NCBI RefSeq assembly: GCF_000175215.2
Contig: NC_014817.1
Span: 834,501-898,500 of the forward strand
From: Asticcacaulis excentricus CB 48
Lineage (GTDB): Bacteria; Pseudomonadota; Alphaproteobacteria; Caulobacterales; Caulobacteraceae
Direction of reading: 5' to 3'
DNA length: 64,000 bases
Within the stretch, counting starts at the first letter, position 1; every line of letters begins with the position of its first letter. This document shows, in pieces, positions 49,160 through 58,813 of the stretch. Both the position numbers and the translations under genes were made by a program. The notes beneath the pieces are model-generated. The model saw only the letters and a list, made by a program, of their open reading frames with translations, ran no database searches and was not told the DNA's origin.

Positions 49160-49579
49160 TTAACCGCCGTGCGGCACGTAGGCCTGAAACTCCAGTTCGA
49201 CCTCAGCCCCATAGGCCAGATCGCTGACACCGAAGGCGGTCCGCACCGGCAGGCGCGTCGGGTGAAAATAGGGCTTGTACAGGCGGTTAAAAGCGCTCCA
49301 GTTGGCCATGTCCTTCATCATTACGGTCGTTTTAAACACGTGTTCCAGCCCCAACCCGTAGCGGCGCAGGATAGCCTGCGAATTCGACATGATCTGACGG
49401 ACCTGCGGCTCAAAGCCGTCCACCAGCCGTCCCTGCGCATCGAGGCCGATCATTGCCGATAGATAAAGGACGCAGCCGACCTGAACCGCTTCGGAAAAAG
49501 GCGAGCGGGGGTGCGGGTGCATATAGTAGGTGATACCATCCGCATGGACCGGCTTCACGGGGATTTCAGGCAAACTCAT
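49160..49579 (-). CDS. RidA-family protein, 139 aa type
   Basis: 139 residues from ATG 49579. It belongs to a RidA subgroup distinct from the protein at 14234. Blocks are HPRSPFSEAVQVGCVLYLSAMIGLD, QAILRRYGLGLEHVFKTTVMMKDM and LPVRTAFGVSDLAYGAEVELEFQAY, where the Arg equivalent to the substrate-binding Arg105 is kept. Enamine/imine deaminase activity is likely. It is single, converging on the TonB receptor gene. Confidence 0.9.
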   Translation of the reverse strand: MSLPEIPVKPVHADGITYYMHPHPRSPFSEAVQVGCVLYLSAMIGLDAQGRLVDGFEPQVRQIMSNSQAILRRYGLGLEHVFKTTVMMKDMANWSAFNRLYKPYFHPTRLPVRTAFGVSDLAYGAEVELEFQAYVPHGG

Positions 49580-49888
49580 GGCTTCGACTCCGGTGATGCC
49601 CGGCAGACGCCCGCCGGGGCTGATGAAGCGATTTTGATGATCTGCGCTCGCCCTGACAAGCCCTGCACCTTTTTTTGATCCCCGATCGAGCGACAAAAAA
49701 AACGCCCTGTCGGGACCTGACAGGGCGTTGGTGGGGAATAAAAAACGTAATGGAAATTATCAAAACATAGATACTGATGCAGAGGTATCCCCGCCCCGTA
49801 TCGGCGGTTTCATAACGTGATCACGGTTAAGTCGCAAGCAAAAATTTCACACTTTCAACCTTTTTGTGAAATTTTCAGACAACCGCGT
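49580..49888. other. Gap between the RidA and TetR genes (about 310 nt)
   Basis: Holds the terminator of the TetR gene (49695-49729) and the RidA promoter. 49735-49888 is A/T-richer than its surroundings. No gene recognised. Confidence 0.5.
49695..49729 (-). terminator. Terminator after the TetR-family gene
   Basis: GCCCTGTC / GACAGGGC on the minus strand followed by a run of eight T. It is 160 nt past the TetR stop codon. Confidence 0.7.
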
Positions 49889-50476
49889 TCAGACTTCAAG
49901 ATAGCCATACAGGATGGCGCGGGTAATGCGCCGGTACTGCAAAGTGAGATGTTCAAGCGGGAGCAATGGATAGACCGCATTGACGCCCCGCGCCGCATCC
50001 GCCAGCATCTGCGCCAGCTCCGCGGCGCTATAATCGCCTTTGAGGCGCAACGCCCCATCCGCCGCCAGCGTGTCGATAAAGTCCGCCAAATCGGCCTGAA
50101 ACGCCGTGGCCAGCTCGATCATGATGTCTGTGCAGATGCGAAATACCGTCGCCTTGATCTCCAGCGCGTGCGGAGACGGCTGGATCAGACGCCAGGTGTC
50201 CCCGTAACGGATGTCGATCATCGCGGTAAACACGTCCAGCACGTCGCCGCCCGTCTCACGAGTATGCCGGGCCGCCGCAAAGCACCTGTCTATCAGCTCC
50301 AGATTATGCTGGCGGAACATGGCACGAAAGGCGTCGTCCTTGTTCTCGAAATAGTTGTACAGCGTGCGACGCGTAAACCCGCAGCCCTCAGCCAGGGCTT
50401 CCATGGTCAGTTTTTGGAAGCCCCGGCTGAGGAAAGCGGTCTGCACGCGATTGAGGAGGTCCGGGCTCGGAGTCAT
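49889..50476 (-). CDS. TetR/AcrR-family transcription regulator
   Basis: 195 residues. N-terminal helix-turn-helix with FQKLTMEALAEGCGFTRRTLYNYFENKDDAFRAMFR. The C-terminal ligand domain is not diagnostic. It starts 45 nt downstream of the OPT transporter's stop on the same strand, so the two may share a transcript and it could regulate that gene. The inducer is unknown. Confidence 0.92.
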   Translation of the reverse strand: MTPSPDLLNRVQTAFLSRGFQKLTMEALAEGCGFTRRTLYNYFENKDDAFRAMFRQHNLELIDRCFAAARHTRETGGDVLDVFTAMIDIRYGDTWRLIQPSPHALEIKATVFRICTDIMIELATAFQADLADFIDTLAADGALRLKGDYSAAELAQMLADAARGVNAVYPLLPLEHLTLQYRRITRAILYGYLEV

Positions 50477-50521
50477 GCCCCTACGTAACGCCAGATAGAC
50501 AGGGTGACAACCGAGGCATGG

Positions 50522-52510
50522 TTAGCCCTGTACTTTTTTCGCCGCCCCGGCACACCAGCGGTAAAGCCCGGCGACGCCTGAGACGGCGAGGATCAGAGCG
50601 ATGATCATGGCGGTGTGTTCGCCATAGGGGATGGGCAGAATGGCCAGCGGGGCCTTAGAGCCGGTGAAGGTGATCACCCCGGCCAGCACCACCTTGAACA
50701 GGCTTTCACCGACGATAAAGCCTGAGGCGATCAGCACGCCCAGCCGCGAAGCCGGTTCAGCCCACGGCTTACCCTGCACCAGCCGCTCAAACAGCCAGCC
50801 GCCAAAGGCCCCGACGACCACCGGCGCGGTCACCGCCGACGGCAGATAGATGGCCAACCCCACGCCCAGCGGCGGCAGGCTGTACTTGTCGTTCGTCACC
50901 TTGCGCAGCAGGAGATCAAACGCCACAAGCCCGGCGCCGATCGCGGCACCGGTCCCAAGCAGGCCCCACGGCAGGCTGCCGCCGATGGCCCCCTTGGCGA
51001 GCGTCGAGATCAGGGTTGCCTGCGGTGCCCCCAGCGGCTCGCCGGTGATGCCGCGATAGTTGGGGTCACCCGCAAACCCAAAGGCCTCATTGAGCAGATT
51101 AAGCACCAGCGGAATGACTACCGCCCCGGCGATGACGCCGATGACCAGCGCCACCTGCTGCTTCCACGGCGTTGCCCCAACCAGTTGCCCGGTCTTAAGG
51201 TCCTGAAGGTTGTCGTTACCGACGACGGCAACAGCCAGCACGAAGGTGGTCGCAAACAGGGCAAAGGCCGTCAGGGCCTGACCCACATCCGGGCCGCTGA
51301 TCGTATGACCGACGGCACCGATCAGCAGGGCCGCCCCCAGCACGCTGAGGATTCCAACACCCGACACGGGCGAGTTGGACGACCCGATCAGGCCCGCCAT
51401 ATAGCCGCACACGGCGGCGGCCAGCAGACCGGCAATGGCCAGATAAAGCACACCCAGCGCCACCAGAGGCAGGCTGAGGCTGGCGATGGCCGTCCCGTTA
51501 AGGAAGCTCGCCATCATGAAACCGGCCGGCACCAGCAGCAGGACCGAGATCAGTCCCACCAGCGCGATCGGCAAATCCTGTTCTTCGCGCGGCAGGGCTT
51601 CGCCTCCCGACTTGCGCTTGCGATTGGCCTCAAGCGCCGACATCAGGCCCGACCACACCGGCCCTAGCAGCTTACCGATCGTCCAGATTGCCGCCGCCCC
51701 GATGGCACCGGCCCCCAGATAGCGCACCTGCGTGGACCAGATGGCTCCGGCATGGTCCGCGGCGCTGGCCTCCGGCATGGGCGTCATCGACGTCAGGATC
51801 GGTACGGCAATGCCCCAGGCGATGACCAGCCCGGTCAGCATGGCGATACCGACCGTAATCCCCATCAGGTGACCGGCCCCGATCAGGGCCAGAGAGCTTT
51901 CACCGGCAATGCCCGTCGCCGCGACCTTTCCGCCGACCTTGACCTTGAAAAAGGCCGCCAGTTCTCCGGCCAGCATCTTGGCCGCCGCCAGCGCCGAATA
52001 GGCGGCCGAGGCCACGCTGCCCAGCACCACGGCGATCAGGCCCGCCTGCCCTTCACGCGCGCCTTCGCGGGTATTGGTGCCGACCTTCAGCACTTCGGCC
52101 GCGGCCACGCCTTCCGGATAGGGCAAGGGTGAGTTGGAGACCAGGGCCCGGCGCAGCGGAATGGTGTACATGACCCCCAGAATGCCGCCGATGGCACAGG
52201 CGGCAAAGGTGATGAAGAAGGGCACCTCGCGCCACCAGCCAATGATGATCAGACCGGGTAACACAAAGATCACCGAGGCCAGCGTCCCCGCCGCCGAGGC
52301 AATCGTCTGAACGATGTTGTTTTCCTGAATGGTCGCCGATTTGAAGGCGCTCAGCAGCGCCATCGAAATGACCGCTGCCGGAATCGAGGTGGCAAAGGTC
52401 AGGCCGACCTGAAGCCCCAGATAGACCTGCGCCGCCGTAAAGACCAGCGTGATGAGGATACCAAGTATCACCCCGCGCAGGGTGATTTCGGTTTGGGGTT
52501 TGGGCGACAT
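50522..52510 (-). CDS. OPT-family oligopeptide transporter
   Basis: 662 residues from ATG 52510, with 14-16 membrane helices. Family marks are YLGLQVGLTFATSIPAAVISMALL near the N-terminus, NNIVQTIASAAG, the SNSPVSGVGIL block and NDNLQDLKTGQLVGATPWKQQ. OPT proteins are proton-coupled importers of peptides or metal chelates. Transcribed divergently from the 1016-residue TonB receptor, which may supply substrate to the periplasm. The first methionine upstream gives an unlikely extension. Confidence 0.93.
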   Translation of the reverse strand: MSPKPQTEITLRGVILGILITLVFTAAQVYLGLQVGLTFATSIPAAVISMALLSAFKSATIQENNIVQTIASAAGTLASVIFVLPGLIIIGWWREVPFFITFAACAIGGILGVMYTIPLRRALVSNSPLPYPEGVAAAEVLKVGTNTREGAREGQAGLIAVVLGSVASAAYSALAAAKMLAGELAAFFKVKVGGKVAATGIAGESSLALIGAGHLMGITVGIAMLTGLVIAWGIAVPILTSMTPMPEASAADHAGAIWSTQVRYLGAGAIGAAAIWTIGKLLGPVWSGLMSALEANRKRKSGGEALPREEQDLPIALVGLISVLLLVPAGFMMASFLNGTAIASLSLPLVALGVLYLAIAGLLAAAVCGYMAGLIGSSNSPVSGVGILSVLGAALLIGAVGHTISGPDVGQALTAFALFATTFVLAVAVVGNDNLQDLKTGQLVGATPWKQQVALVIGVIAGAVVIPLVLNLLNEAFGFAGDPNYRGITGEPLGAPQATLISTLAKGAIGGSLPWGLLGTGAAIGAGLVAFDLLLRKVTNDKYSLPPLGVGLAIYLPSAVTAPVVVGAFGGWLFERLVQGKPWAEPASRLGVLIASGFIVGESLFKVVLAGVITFTGSKAPLAILPIPYGEHTAMIIALILAVSGVAGLYRWCAGAAKKVQG

Positions 52511-52860
52511 GATCACTCCGGGCAGCCGAACGCAAAAACCGTATCTTGCGCAACGGATTGCATCTGACAACCGCTTTTTTGTGCGTCCGACCACCCGCCA
52601 CGCGGACGAAGAAACCAAATCAATCATGTTCAATCATAATTTCGGGCCCTTATGTCCGAAATGTGATCAAAATTTTTCATTGATCATATTTTTAGAGGTT
52701 GCGAGCGTCCGAAAACGCCGTAATCTGGGGATGCGCCGGACAAAAGCGGCAACTTTGCGCATCTTCGATGCCCAAAGCTCAAAATATCGGCTCAGGCCGG
52801 AATAACACTTACAGGATGGCCCGCTGCGCCTCGCAGCCGGGCGTTAAAAAGAGGAAACCT
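52511..52860. other. Divergent promoter gap, OPT transporter / TonB receptor 2
   Basis: Contains inverted repeats TGATCA-N11-TGATCA (52667-52689) and TTTCGG-N10-CCGAAA (52644-52665), plausible operator or hairpin sites. No gene recognised; leading ORFs here are artefacts. Confidence 0.5.
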
Positions 52861-55800
52861 ATGAACGTCACCATTCCGTCGCCACGGAAGGCGCATCTGT
52901 TGTGCACGTCGGCTCTGATGGGCGCAGCCCTGCTTATCGCTGCCCCGGCCTTCGCGCAGGAGGCCACGCCCGCAGCCGCCCCGGACGAGATCGAAACCGT
53001 TACTGTCACCGGCTTCCGCAGCTCGCTGAAAAGCGCTCTGAACGTCAAGAAGAACAGCGCCGCAACGATTGATTCGATCCTGGCCGAAGATGTGGGCAAG
53101 TTTCCAGACTCCAACCTCGCCGAGTCGATGCAGCGCATCCCTGGCGTTACCCTGTCGCGCGGCGATGGTGGTGAAGGCCGCAATATTTCGGTGCGGGGCC
53201 TTGGGCCGCAATATACCCGCGTGCGTCTGAACGGTATGGAAGGCGCGGCGCAGTCAGGCTCTGCCGACATCTATGGCGCGGGCAATAACGGCCGCAGCTT
53301 CGACTTCAACATCTTCCCGTCAGAAATCTTTTCGTCTCTGGCGGCGCGAAAGACCGCCTCAGCGGACGTCGAAGAAGGCTCACTGGGGGCGACGGTTGAC
53401 CTGCGCGCACCCAAGCCGTTCGACTACAGCAAATCGGAGGTGCTCAGCTTCTCGGCCAAGGGCACCTATAACGAACTGGCTAAAAAGACCGATCCGCGCC
53501 TCACGCTGCTGGCTTCCAAAAAGTTCGCTGATGGCACCTTCGGCATCCTCGGCACCCTTACCTATCAGGAAAAGCATACGCGCGAAGTCGGCTACTCCGC
53601 CGTGGACATCCTTTCGGCAAACACAAATGGCTATAATGCCATTAAACGTGACGCCGCTGGTAATCCAATTGTTGTCAATGGCGTTACGCAGCGCGAAGTT
53701 CAACCCTTCTGTACGCCCATCGGCTGGACCGATCCCAGCGGTGGACGCACGATAAGCCCCGATCCGGCAGAAAGCGCTGCCAAGGGGGCAACAGCCGCCA
53801 ACTGCTCCACCAATAATCCGCGCACCGGCACCATCGCCGCCTATAACACCATCTATAATCTGCGCCGCGCCGATGCCGCCGGCATACCCGGTTCCGGCGC
53901 GTTTTTGCCGCGCATTCCGCGTTACGTGAATTCGGAACAGGACACCGAGCGCCTGGGCGGCAGCTTGACCTTCCAGTGGCGTCCCGATGCCAATACGGAC
54001 GTGTCGCTGGACGTGCTCTATTCCAAATTCGATGTGGAACGCCGTGACAACTACATCGCCGGACTGTCACTGGCGCGTAACATCGGCAACAATGGCCAGC
54101 CGATGGTTTCGGTAAAGGACGTGCAGTTCAAATCGAACGGCTCGTTGCTGTACGGGCTATTTGACGGCATGGACGTGCGCTCCGAAGGTCTGGTCGATGT
54201 GTTCACCTCGGAATTCACGCAGGTGAACCTGAACGCGCGTCACCGCATCAACGAACGCTTCGAAGTCACGGGCTTTGTCGGCAAATCGACCTCGACCTGG
54301 GACGGGCCAATGCGCCTGCAAACCTTCATTGACGCTATCGACGTCGATAACTTCTCCATCGACTTCCGCGGCGGCGGGACGACTCCGGCGATCAATTTCG
54401 GCATAGACGTTTCCAATCCGGCGAACTTTACCTACGCCCCCGGCCAGGCGGACGGCACGGTCACCGGCGGCTTCTCGGTGCAGGGCAAGCCACAGTGGAA
54501 CACAACCGACATCACCACCATCAACCTAGATGGCAAATACGATGCGACCGACTCGATCACCGTCAAATTCGGGCTGCAGTACCGCGAAAACGACTTCAAT
54601 TCGCGCTCCCTCAACCTGATCCCCACTCAGGTCGCCGTCACCGCCCTACCCGCCGGCGTCACCCTAGCCAGCCTGACCAAGCAGATCACCGGAGTAAACG
54701 ATCTGTGGGGCAATGGCGCTCCGGCAAGCTGGGTGGCCATCGACCCGGCCAAATGGCGTGAGGCCTTCAAGTTCGACTCCCTGCAATATTGTGGCATCGA
54801 ATGCGGCGCCCCACAGTCGCAGATCAAGGAAACGGTCCGCAGCAGCTACATCATGGCCGAGTTCAATTCGGACAGTTGGCTGCCCGTTCCGGTGCGCGGC
54901 GATGTCGGCGTGCGTTCGGTCTATACAAAGCAGTTCGCCGTGGGCCACATCGCCGCCACAGCCCCCGCGGGCTCACAATACCCAACGCGCGGCGTCCGCA
55001 ACCAGGTCGAGCGCGAATATCACGATATTCTCCCATCGGCGAACATCGTGTTTGAACTGAAGCCGGAGCTACTGGCGCGTTTCTCGGCGGCCAAGGTGAT
55101 GACCCGTCCGGAACTGGGGAACCTCACTCCCTCCAGCGGCGTGACCTTCACCACCCGCACGGGGACGATCAACAACCCGTACCTCGAACCGATCCGCGCT
55201 ACGACCTTCGACGCGGCGCTGGAGTGGTACTTCCGCCCCGGCTCCTTGGTGTCGGTAGGCTATTTCCATAAGGACATCAAGACCTTCATTCAACGCATTA
55301 ATCAGACCGTTCCCTACAACGAACTGGGCCTGCCGCTGGAACTGCTAGTGGGCAATGCGTCCGGTGCGTCGGCGACGGACCTATTCAATGTGGCGCGCTT
55401 CGTCAATACGCCGGGTGGCCCATTGAAGGGCGTCGAACTGAACCTTCAGGCCGACCTCGACTTCTTGCCGGGCTTCTGGAGCCATTTCGGCGTGCTGGCC
55501 AACTACACGCACATTACGTCGGAGATAAACTACGTCCTGAGCAGCTCGCCTACGGGTGTTCCGCTGACGTCAACGACCAATGACCTAACCAACCTATCGC
55601 GTGAATCGGCTTCCGGCACTCTTTACTGGGAAAATGACAAGTTCAGCGTGCGCAGCACGGCCTCTTATCGCGGCAAGTATATCCGGGCGATTCCGGCGTC
55701 TGCGGGCAGCGATCTGCAAGGCAATGACGATACCTTGTATGTGGATGCTTCGGCCTCCTACCAGGTCACGGATCGCTTGAAGCTGTCGCTGGAAGCGCAA

Positions 55801-55911
55801 AACCTGACCGACGAGCAAAACCGCCTCTATATCGACTCCAACCGTCAGGACACGCTGTTTGAAACCCGCATCGGGCGGACGGTCACCTTCGGTCTGACGT
55901 ATAAGTATTAG
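52861..55911 (+). CDS. TonB-dependent receptor, 1016 aa
   Basis: 1016 residues from ATG 52861. Signal peptide ends near AFAQ (residue ~29). The TonB-box-like ETVTVTGFRSSLKSALNVKK, then FPDSNLAESMQRIPGVTLSRGDGGEGRNISVRGLG, is the plug type common to carbohydrate receptors of Caulobacter/Xanthomonas. A large 22-strand barrel ends in TVTFGLTYKY. It probably brings oligosaccharide or peptide material across the outer membrane. The divergent OPT transporter suggests a peptide-like cargo, but the plug type suggests sugar; this is unresolved. Confidence 0.95.
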   Translation: MNVTIPSPRKAHLLCTSALMGAALLIAAPAFAQEATPAAAPDEIETVTVTGFRSSLKSALNVKKNSAATIDSILAEDVGKFPDSNLAESMQRIPGVTLSRGDGGEGRNISVRGLGPQYTRVRLNGMEGAAQSGSADIYGAGNNGRSFDFNIFPSEIFSSLAARKTASADVEEGSLGATVDLRAPKPFDYSKSEVLSFSAKGTYNELAKKTDPRLTLLASKKFADGTFGILGTLTYQEKHTREVGYSAVDILSANTNGYNAIKRDAAGNPIVVNGVTQREVQPFCTPIGWTDPSGGRTISPDPAESAAKGATAANCSTNNPRTGTIAAYNTIYNLRRADAAGIPGSGAFLPRIPRYVNSEQDTERLGGSLTFQWRPDANTDVSLDVLYSKFDVERRDNYIAGLSLARNIGNNGQPMVSVKDVQFKSNGSLLYGLFDGMDVRSEGLVDVFTSEFTQVNLNARHRINERFEVTGFVGKSTSTWDGPMRLQTFIDAIDVDNFSIDFRGGGTTPAINFGIDVSNPANFTYAPGQADGTVTGGFSVQGKPQWNTTDITTINLDGKYDATDSITVKFGLQYRENDFNSRSLNLIPTQVAVTALPAGVTLASLTKQITGVNDLWGNGAPASWVAIDPAKWREAFKFDSLQYCGIECGAPQSQIKETVRSSYIMAEFNSDSWLPVPVRGDVGVRSVYTKQFAVGHIAATAPAGSQYPTRGVRNQVEREYHDILPSANIVFELKPELLARFSAAKVMTRPELGNLTPSSGVTFTTRTGTINNPYLEPIRATTFDAALEWYFRPGSLVSVGYFHKDIKTFIQRINQTVPYNELGLPLELLVGNASGASATDLFNVARFVNTPGGPLKGVELNLQADLDFLPGFWSHFGVLANYTHITSEINYVLSSSPTGVPLTSTTNDLTNLSRESASGTLYWENDKFSVRSTASYRGKYIRAIPASAGSDLQGNDDTLYVDASASYQVTDRLKLSLEAQNLTDEQNRLYIDSNRQDTLFETRIGRTVTFGLTYKY

Positions 55912-55985
55912 AGCGTATGCCGGTGCGGTTTCGACGGCACCGGCCCCCGTTTCATAGGCGGAACTCTCTGGGCACGCAAAACAAT

Positions 55986-56016
55986 ACCCGCGCTCGCAAG
56001 GCGCGGGTTTCTTTTT
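55986..56016 (+). terminator. Terminator after TonB receptor 2
   Basis: ACCCGCGC-N5-GCGCGGGT followed by TTCTTTTTG. Confidence 0.8.
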
Positions 56017-56021
56017 GAACA

Positions 56022-56351
56022 TCAACCGCTTTTGGACACGTCCTTAAGCTCGGCCTCAAGGGCGGCGGCCTGCCCCTCTTCGCGCACCTTACCGTCGTCG
56101 AAGATTTTTCCGATGATATGACGGTACTCTTTATACTGGCGCAACTCATGGGCGGCGGCCATCTTCTCGGCCCACGACGTGTCGTCGCGCCCCAGATGGC
56201 GCAGGACCGCCTGAAAGCGCAGATAGCGTTCATGCCGATTGCGCTCAGCCGTCTGTTCGGCCAGCCACAGCACCGCCCAGGCGATCACAATGAGCGGCAG
56301 CACCAGAAGTCCCCACCCGATCATGTCCTGACCCGTCACCAGCATACGCAT
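56022..56351 (-). CDS. Small membrane-anchored protein of unknown function
   Basis: 109 residues. One N-terminal membrane helix (about 9-30, GWGLLVLPLIVIAWAVLWLA) is followed by a soluble charged helix-rich region with RHERYLRFQAVLRHLGRDDTSWAEKMAAAHELRQYKEY. No family recognised. The start may be the third residue's ATG instead, because the AGAGAG site fits it better. It stands between the TonB receptor and gatA but belongs to neither. Confidence 0.7.
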   Translation of the reverse strand: MRMLVTGQDMIGWGLLVLPLIVIAWAVLWLAEQTAERNRHERYLRFQAVLRHLGRDDTSWAEKMAAAHELRQYKEYRHIIGKIFDDGKVREEGQAAALEAELKDVSKSG

Positions 56352-56434
56352 CTCTCTAAAGGTTAACGCGTCACCATACGCTCATGGTTCCCGCAGCCCA
56401 AGGCCTTGCGCCAAAAAGACGAACCCTCACACGC

Positions 56435-56471
56435 ACAAAAAAGACCTCCGGGAGCGCGCCCGGAGGTTTCT
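56435..56471 (-). terminator. Terminator after gatA
   Basis: On the minus strand ACCTCCGGG-N6-CCCGGAGGT, followed by CTTTTTT; about 20 nt past the gatA stop. Confidence 0.85.
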
Positions 56472-56490
56472 TGCATTCAGAAGAGGCCTT

Positions 56491-57975
56491 TTACCACCAC
56501 TGGGACGGCTTATGCGTAAAGCCCGCAGCCTTTTCGAGCACCGCACCCACGGCCAGGGTCGTGCCTTCGTCCAGCGCCTTGCCGATCACCTGAAGGCCCA
56601 GCGGCAGACCCTTTGAATCCAGCCCCGCCGGGACCGCCATGCCGGGCAGACCAGCGAGGTTGGTGGTCACGGTGAAGACGTCGTTGAGGTACATCTGCAC
56701 CGGGTCAGCGGCTTTTTCCGTATCACCCAGTTGGAAGGCGGCCGACGGCGTGGCCGGGGTCAGGATGACGTCACAGCTATTCCAGGCGTTGACGAAGTCT
56801 TCGGCAATGCGGCGGCGCACCTTCAAAGCCTTGACGTAATAGGCATCGTAGAAGCCTGCCGACAGCACGTAGGTGCCGATCATGATGCGGCGCTTTACCT
56901 CGGCCCCGAAGCCTTCAGAGCGCGACAGCTCATAGGTGTCGGTCAGGCTGCTGGCCGCCTCGGTGCGGTGGCCGAAGCGCATCCCGTCATAGCGGGCAAG
57001 GTTGGACGAGGCTTCCGCCGGGGCCACAATATAGTAGCACGGCAGGGCGTATTTGGTGTTGGGCAGGGAGATGCGCACAATCTCCGCACCAGCGTCCTTC
57101 AGCCACTGGATGCCCTGCTCCCACAGGGCGTCGATCTCGCCCGGAATGCCGTCGAGGCGGTATTCATCAGGGATACCGACGCGCAGGCCCTTGATCGACC
57201 GACCCACAAAGCTCGAAAAATCCGGCAGGGCATTGGGCAGGCTGGTGGAGTCTTTGGCGTCGTGCGAGCACATGGATTGCAGCATGATCGCTGCGTCTTC
57301 AACCGTCTTGGTGATCGGACCGGCCTGATCGAGCGACGAGGCAAAGGCCACCATGCCGTAGCGCGAGGCGCGGCCATAGGTCGGCTTGATCCCAACCGTG
57401 CCGGTGAAAGCGGCAGGCTGACGGATCGAACCGCCGGTGTCCGAAGCCGTAGCGGCCAGACACAGGTCCGCCGCCACCGCCGAGGCCGAACCGCCCGACG
57501 ACCCGCCGGGGGTCAGGGGCGCGTTGGAGGCGTTCGACTTCCACGGATTGGTCACCGGGCCCCAGTGCGAGGTTTCGTTGGACGAGCCCATGGCGAATTC
57601 GTCCATGTTCAGCTTGCCCAGCATGACCGCGCCATCGTCCCACAGGTTCTGGGTAACGGTCGATTCGTAAGGGGGCACGAAGGTATCGAGTATGCCCGAA
57701 CAGGCGGTGGTGCGCACGCCTTTGGTGCAGAACAGGTCCTTGATGCCCAGAGGCGCGCCTTCGAGCGGGCGAGACTCACCGGCCTTGAGGCGACGGTCGG
57801 ACTCACCGGCCATTTCGCGCGCCTTGTCAAAGGTGGTTAGCACATAGGCGTTCAGCGCCGTATTGGCCTTTTCGATGGCCCCGATAAAGGCTTCGGTCAG
57901 TTCGGTTGAGGAGAATTGCTTCGCCTTCAGGCCATCAAGCGCGCTTTTTAGCGTCAGTTTGGTGAGATCACTCAT
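56491..57975 (-). CDS. gatA: Asp/Glu-tRNA(Asn/Gln) amidotransferase subunit A
   Basis: 494 residues. Amidase-signature protein that hydrolyses glutamine and passes ammonia to GatB. The catalytic triad residues are Lys in GAPLGIKDLFCTKG, the cis-Ser in GGSSGGSASAVAA, and the nucleophile in ASDTGGSIRQPAAF. The C-terminal end has MAVPAGLDSKGLPLGLQVIG. Preceded by gatC with an 18-nt gap. Together with gatB this makes the complete GatCAB enzyme for indirect Gln-tRNA and Asn-tRNA formation. Confidence 0.97.
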   Translation of the reverse strand: MSDLTKLTLKSALDGLKAKQFSSTELTEAFIGAIEKANTALNAYVLTTFDKAREMAGESDRRLKAGESRPLEGAPLGIKDLFCTKGVRTTACSGILDTFVPPYESTVTQNLWDDGAVMLGKLNMDEFAMGSSNETSHWGPVTNPWKSNASNAPLTPGGSSGGSASAVAADLCLAATASDTGGSIRQPAAFTGTVGIKPTYGRASRYGMVAFASSLDQAGPITKTVEDAAIMLQSMCSHDAKDSTSLPNALPDFSSFVGRSIKGLRVGIPDEYRLDGIPGEIDALWEQGIQWLKDAGAEIVRISLPNTKYALPCYYIVAPAEASSNLARYDGMRFGHRTEAASSLTDTYELSRSEGFGAEVKRRIMIGTYVLSAGFYDAYYVKALKVRRRIAEDFVNAWNSCDVILTPATPSAAFQLGDTEKAADPVQMYLNDVFTVTTNLAGLPGMAVPAGLDSKGLPLGLQVIGKALDEGTTLAVGAVLEKAAGFTHKPSQWW

Positions 57976-57992
57976 AACTATTCCACCACCCT

Positions 57993-58280
57993 CTATTCTA
58001 CGACTTTTGGCACGATAAAGAAGCCATCCAGGCTTTTGGGGGCGTTCGACACGACATCGGCCACCTTGCCGCCGTCGGTCACCACGTCGTCACGCAGGGG
58101 CTGCGTCATTTCCACGCAGGAGGTCATGGGCTGCACGTCGCTGACATCGACCTCATTGAGCTGCTCGATCCACCCCAGAATACCGTTCAACTGACCGGCC
58201 AGACTTTCCAGACTTTCGTCGCTTTCGCGCAGGCGCGACAGGCTCGCCACCTTGCGCACAGTTGCCACATCAATGGCCAT
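57993..58280 (-). CDS. gatC: Asp/Glu-tRNA(Asn/Gln) amidotransferase subunit C
   Basis: 95 residues, usual length. It wraps around the GatA-GatB interface and stabilises the complex. Family blocks are DVATVRKVASLSRLRESDE at the N-terminus, LNGILGWIEQLNEVDVSDVQPM in the middle and LRDDVVTDGG late. First gene of the gatCA operon. Confidence 0.95.
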   Translation of the reverse strand: MAIDVATVRKVASLSRLRESDESLESLAGQLNGILGWIEQLNEVDVSDVQPMTSCVEMTQPLRDDVVTDGGKVADVVSNAPKSLDGFFIVPKVVE

Positions 58281-58356
58281 GCGGAGACTCCTATATCTAT
58301 GGAGTCCCGGTTAGCGAGGGCGCGCCCAAATGGCAAGGGGCACGCCTATTTAAATA

Positions 58357-58397
58357 GCAAAACGGCGCACCGGGGACAGTCGGTGCGCCGTTTGTTT
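58357..58397 (-). terminator. Terminator after the first UrcA gene
   Basis: CGGCGCACCG / CGGTGCGCCG with TTTTGC after it on the minus strand. Confidence 0.8.
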
Positions 58398-58413
58398 CTG
58401 GCCTTGCGACAGA

Positions 58414-58776
58414 TTATCGCTGAGCGGCGCTGCGGTCCGAATTGTCGGCATAAAACGCGACATGGACCGTCCTGCTTTCGTGATACGCCACAAGGGCCGG
58501 CAGGTTGGAGTCACGCACGGCCTGATCCAGAGCCGCCGCGGCACAGGCCCGGTCTGAGGCTTTGGAAGCGCTGTCGTGAGCCAGATCAGAATCGCAGGCG
58601 CGTTTGGCCGCAACCTTCAGGCGCGCATAGGCCTTTTCAACGGCTTTGGCATCGCTGAGTACCACGGGCAGTTGCACCACTGCACGGGTTTCAATGTCAC
58701 GCTGTTCGGCGGATACAGGGGTGACAAGGCTGAGCGACAGGGCCAGAGTCATCAGGGCGGTGAGCTTCTTAAGCAT
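58414..58776 (-). CDS. UrcA-family secreted protein 1
   Basis: 120 residues from ATG 58776. Signal peptide ends near VSAE (residue ~23). The UrcA core is RDIETRAVVQLPVVLSDAKAVEKAYARLKVAAKRACDSD, with a second cysteine in SDRACAAAALDQAV that probably forms a disulfide. Function unknown; the family is specific to Caulobacterales and Sphingomonadales. Third in transcription order of the three tandem urcA genes. Confidence 0.88.
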   Translation of the reverse strand: MLKKLTALMTLALSLSLVTPVSAEQRDIETRAVVQLPVVLSDAKAVEKAYARLKVAAKRACDSDLAHDSASKASDRACAAAALDQAVRDSNLPALVAYHESRTVHVAFYADNSDRSAAQR

Positions 58777-58813
58777 AGCTAGTCTCCAGTATTGATTGAA
58801 ATAAGAATAACGA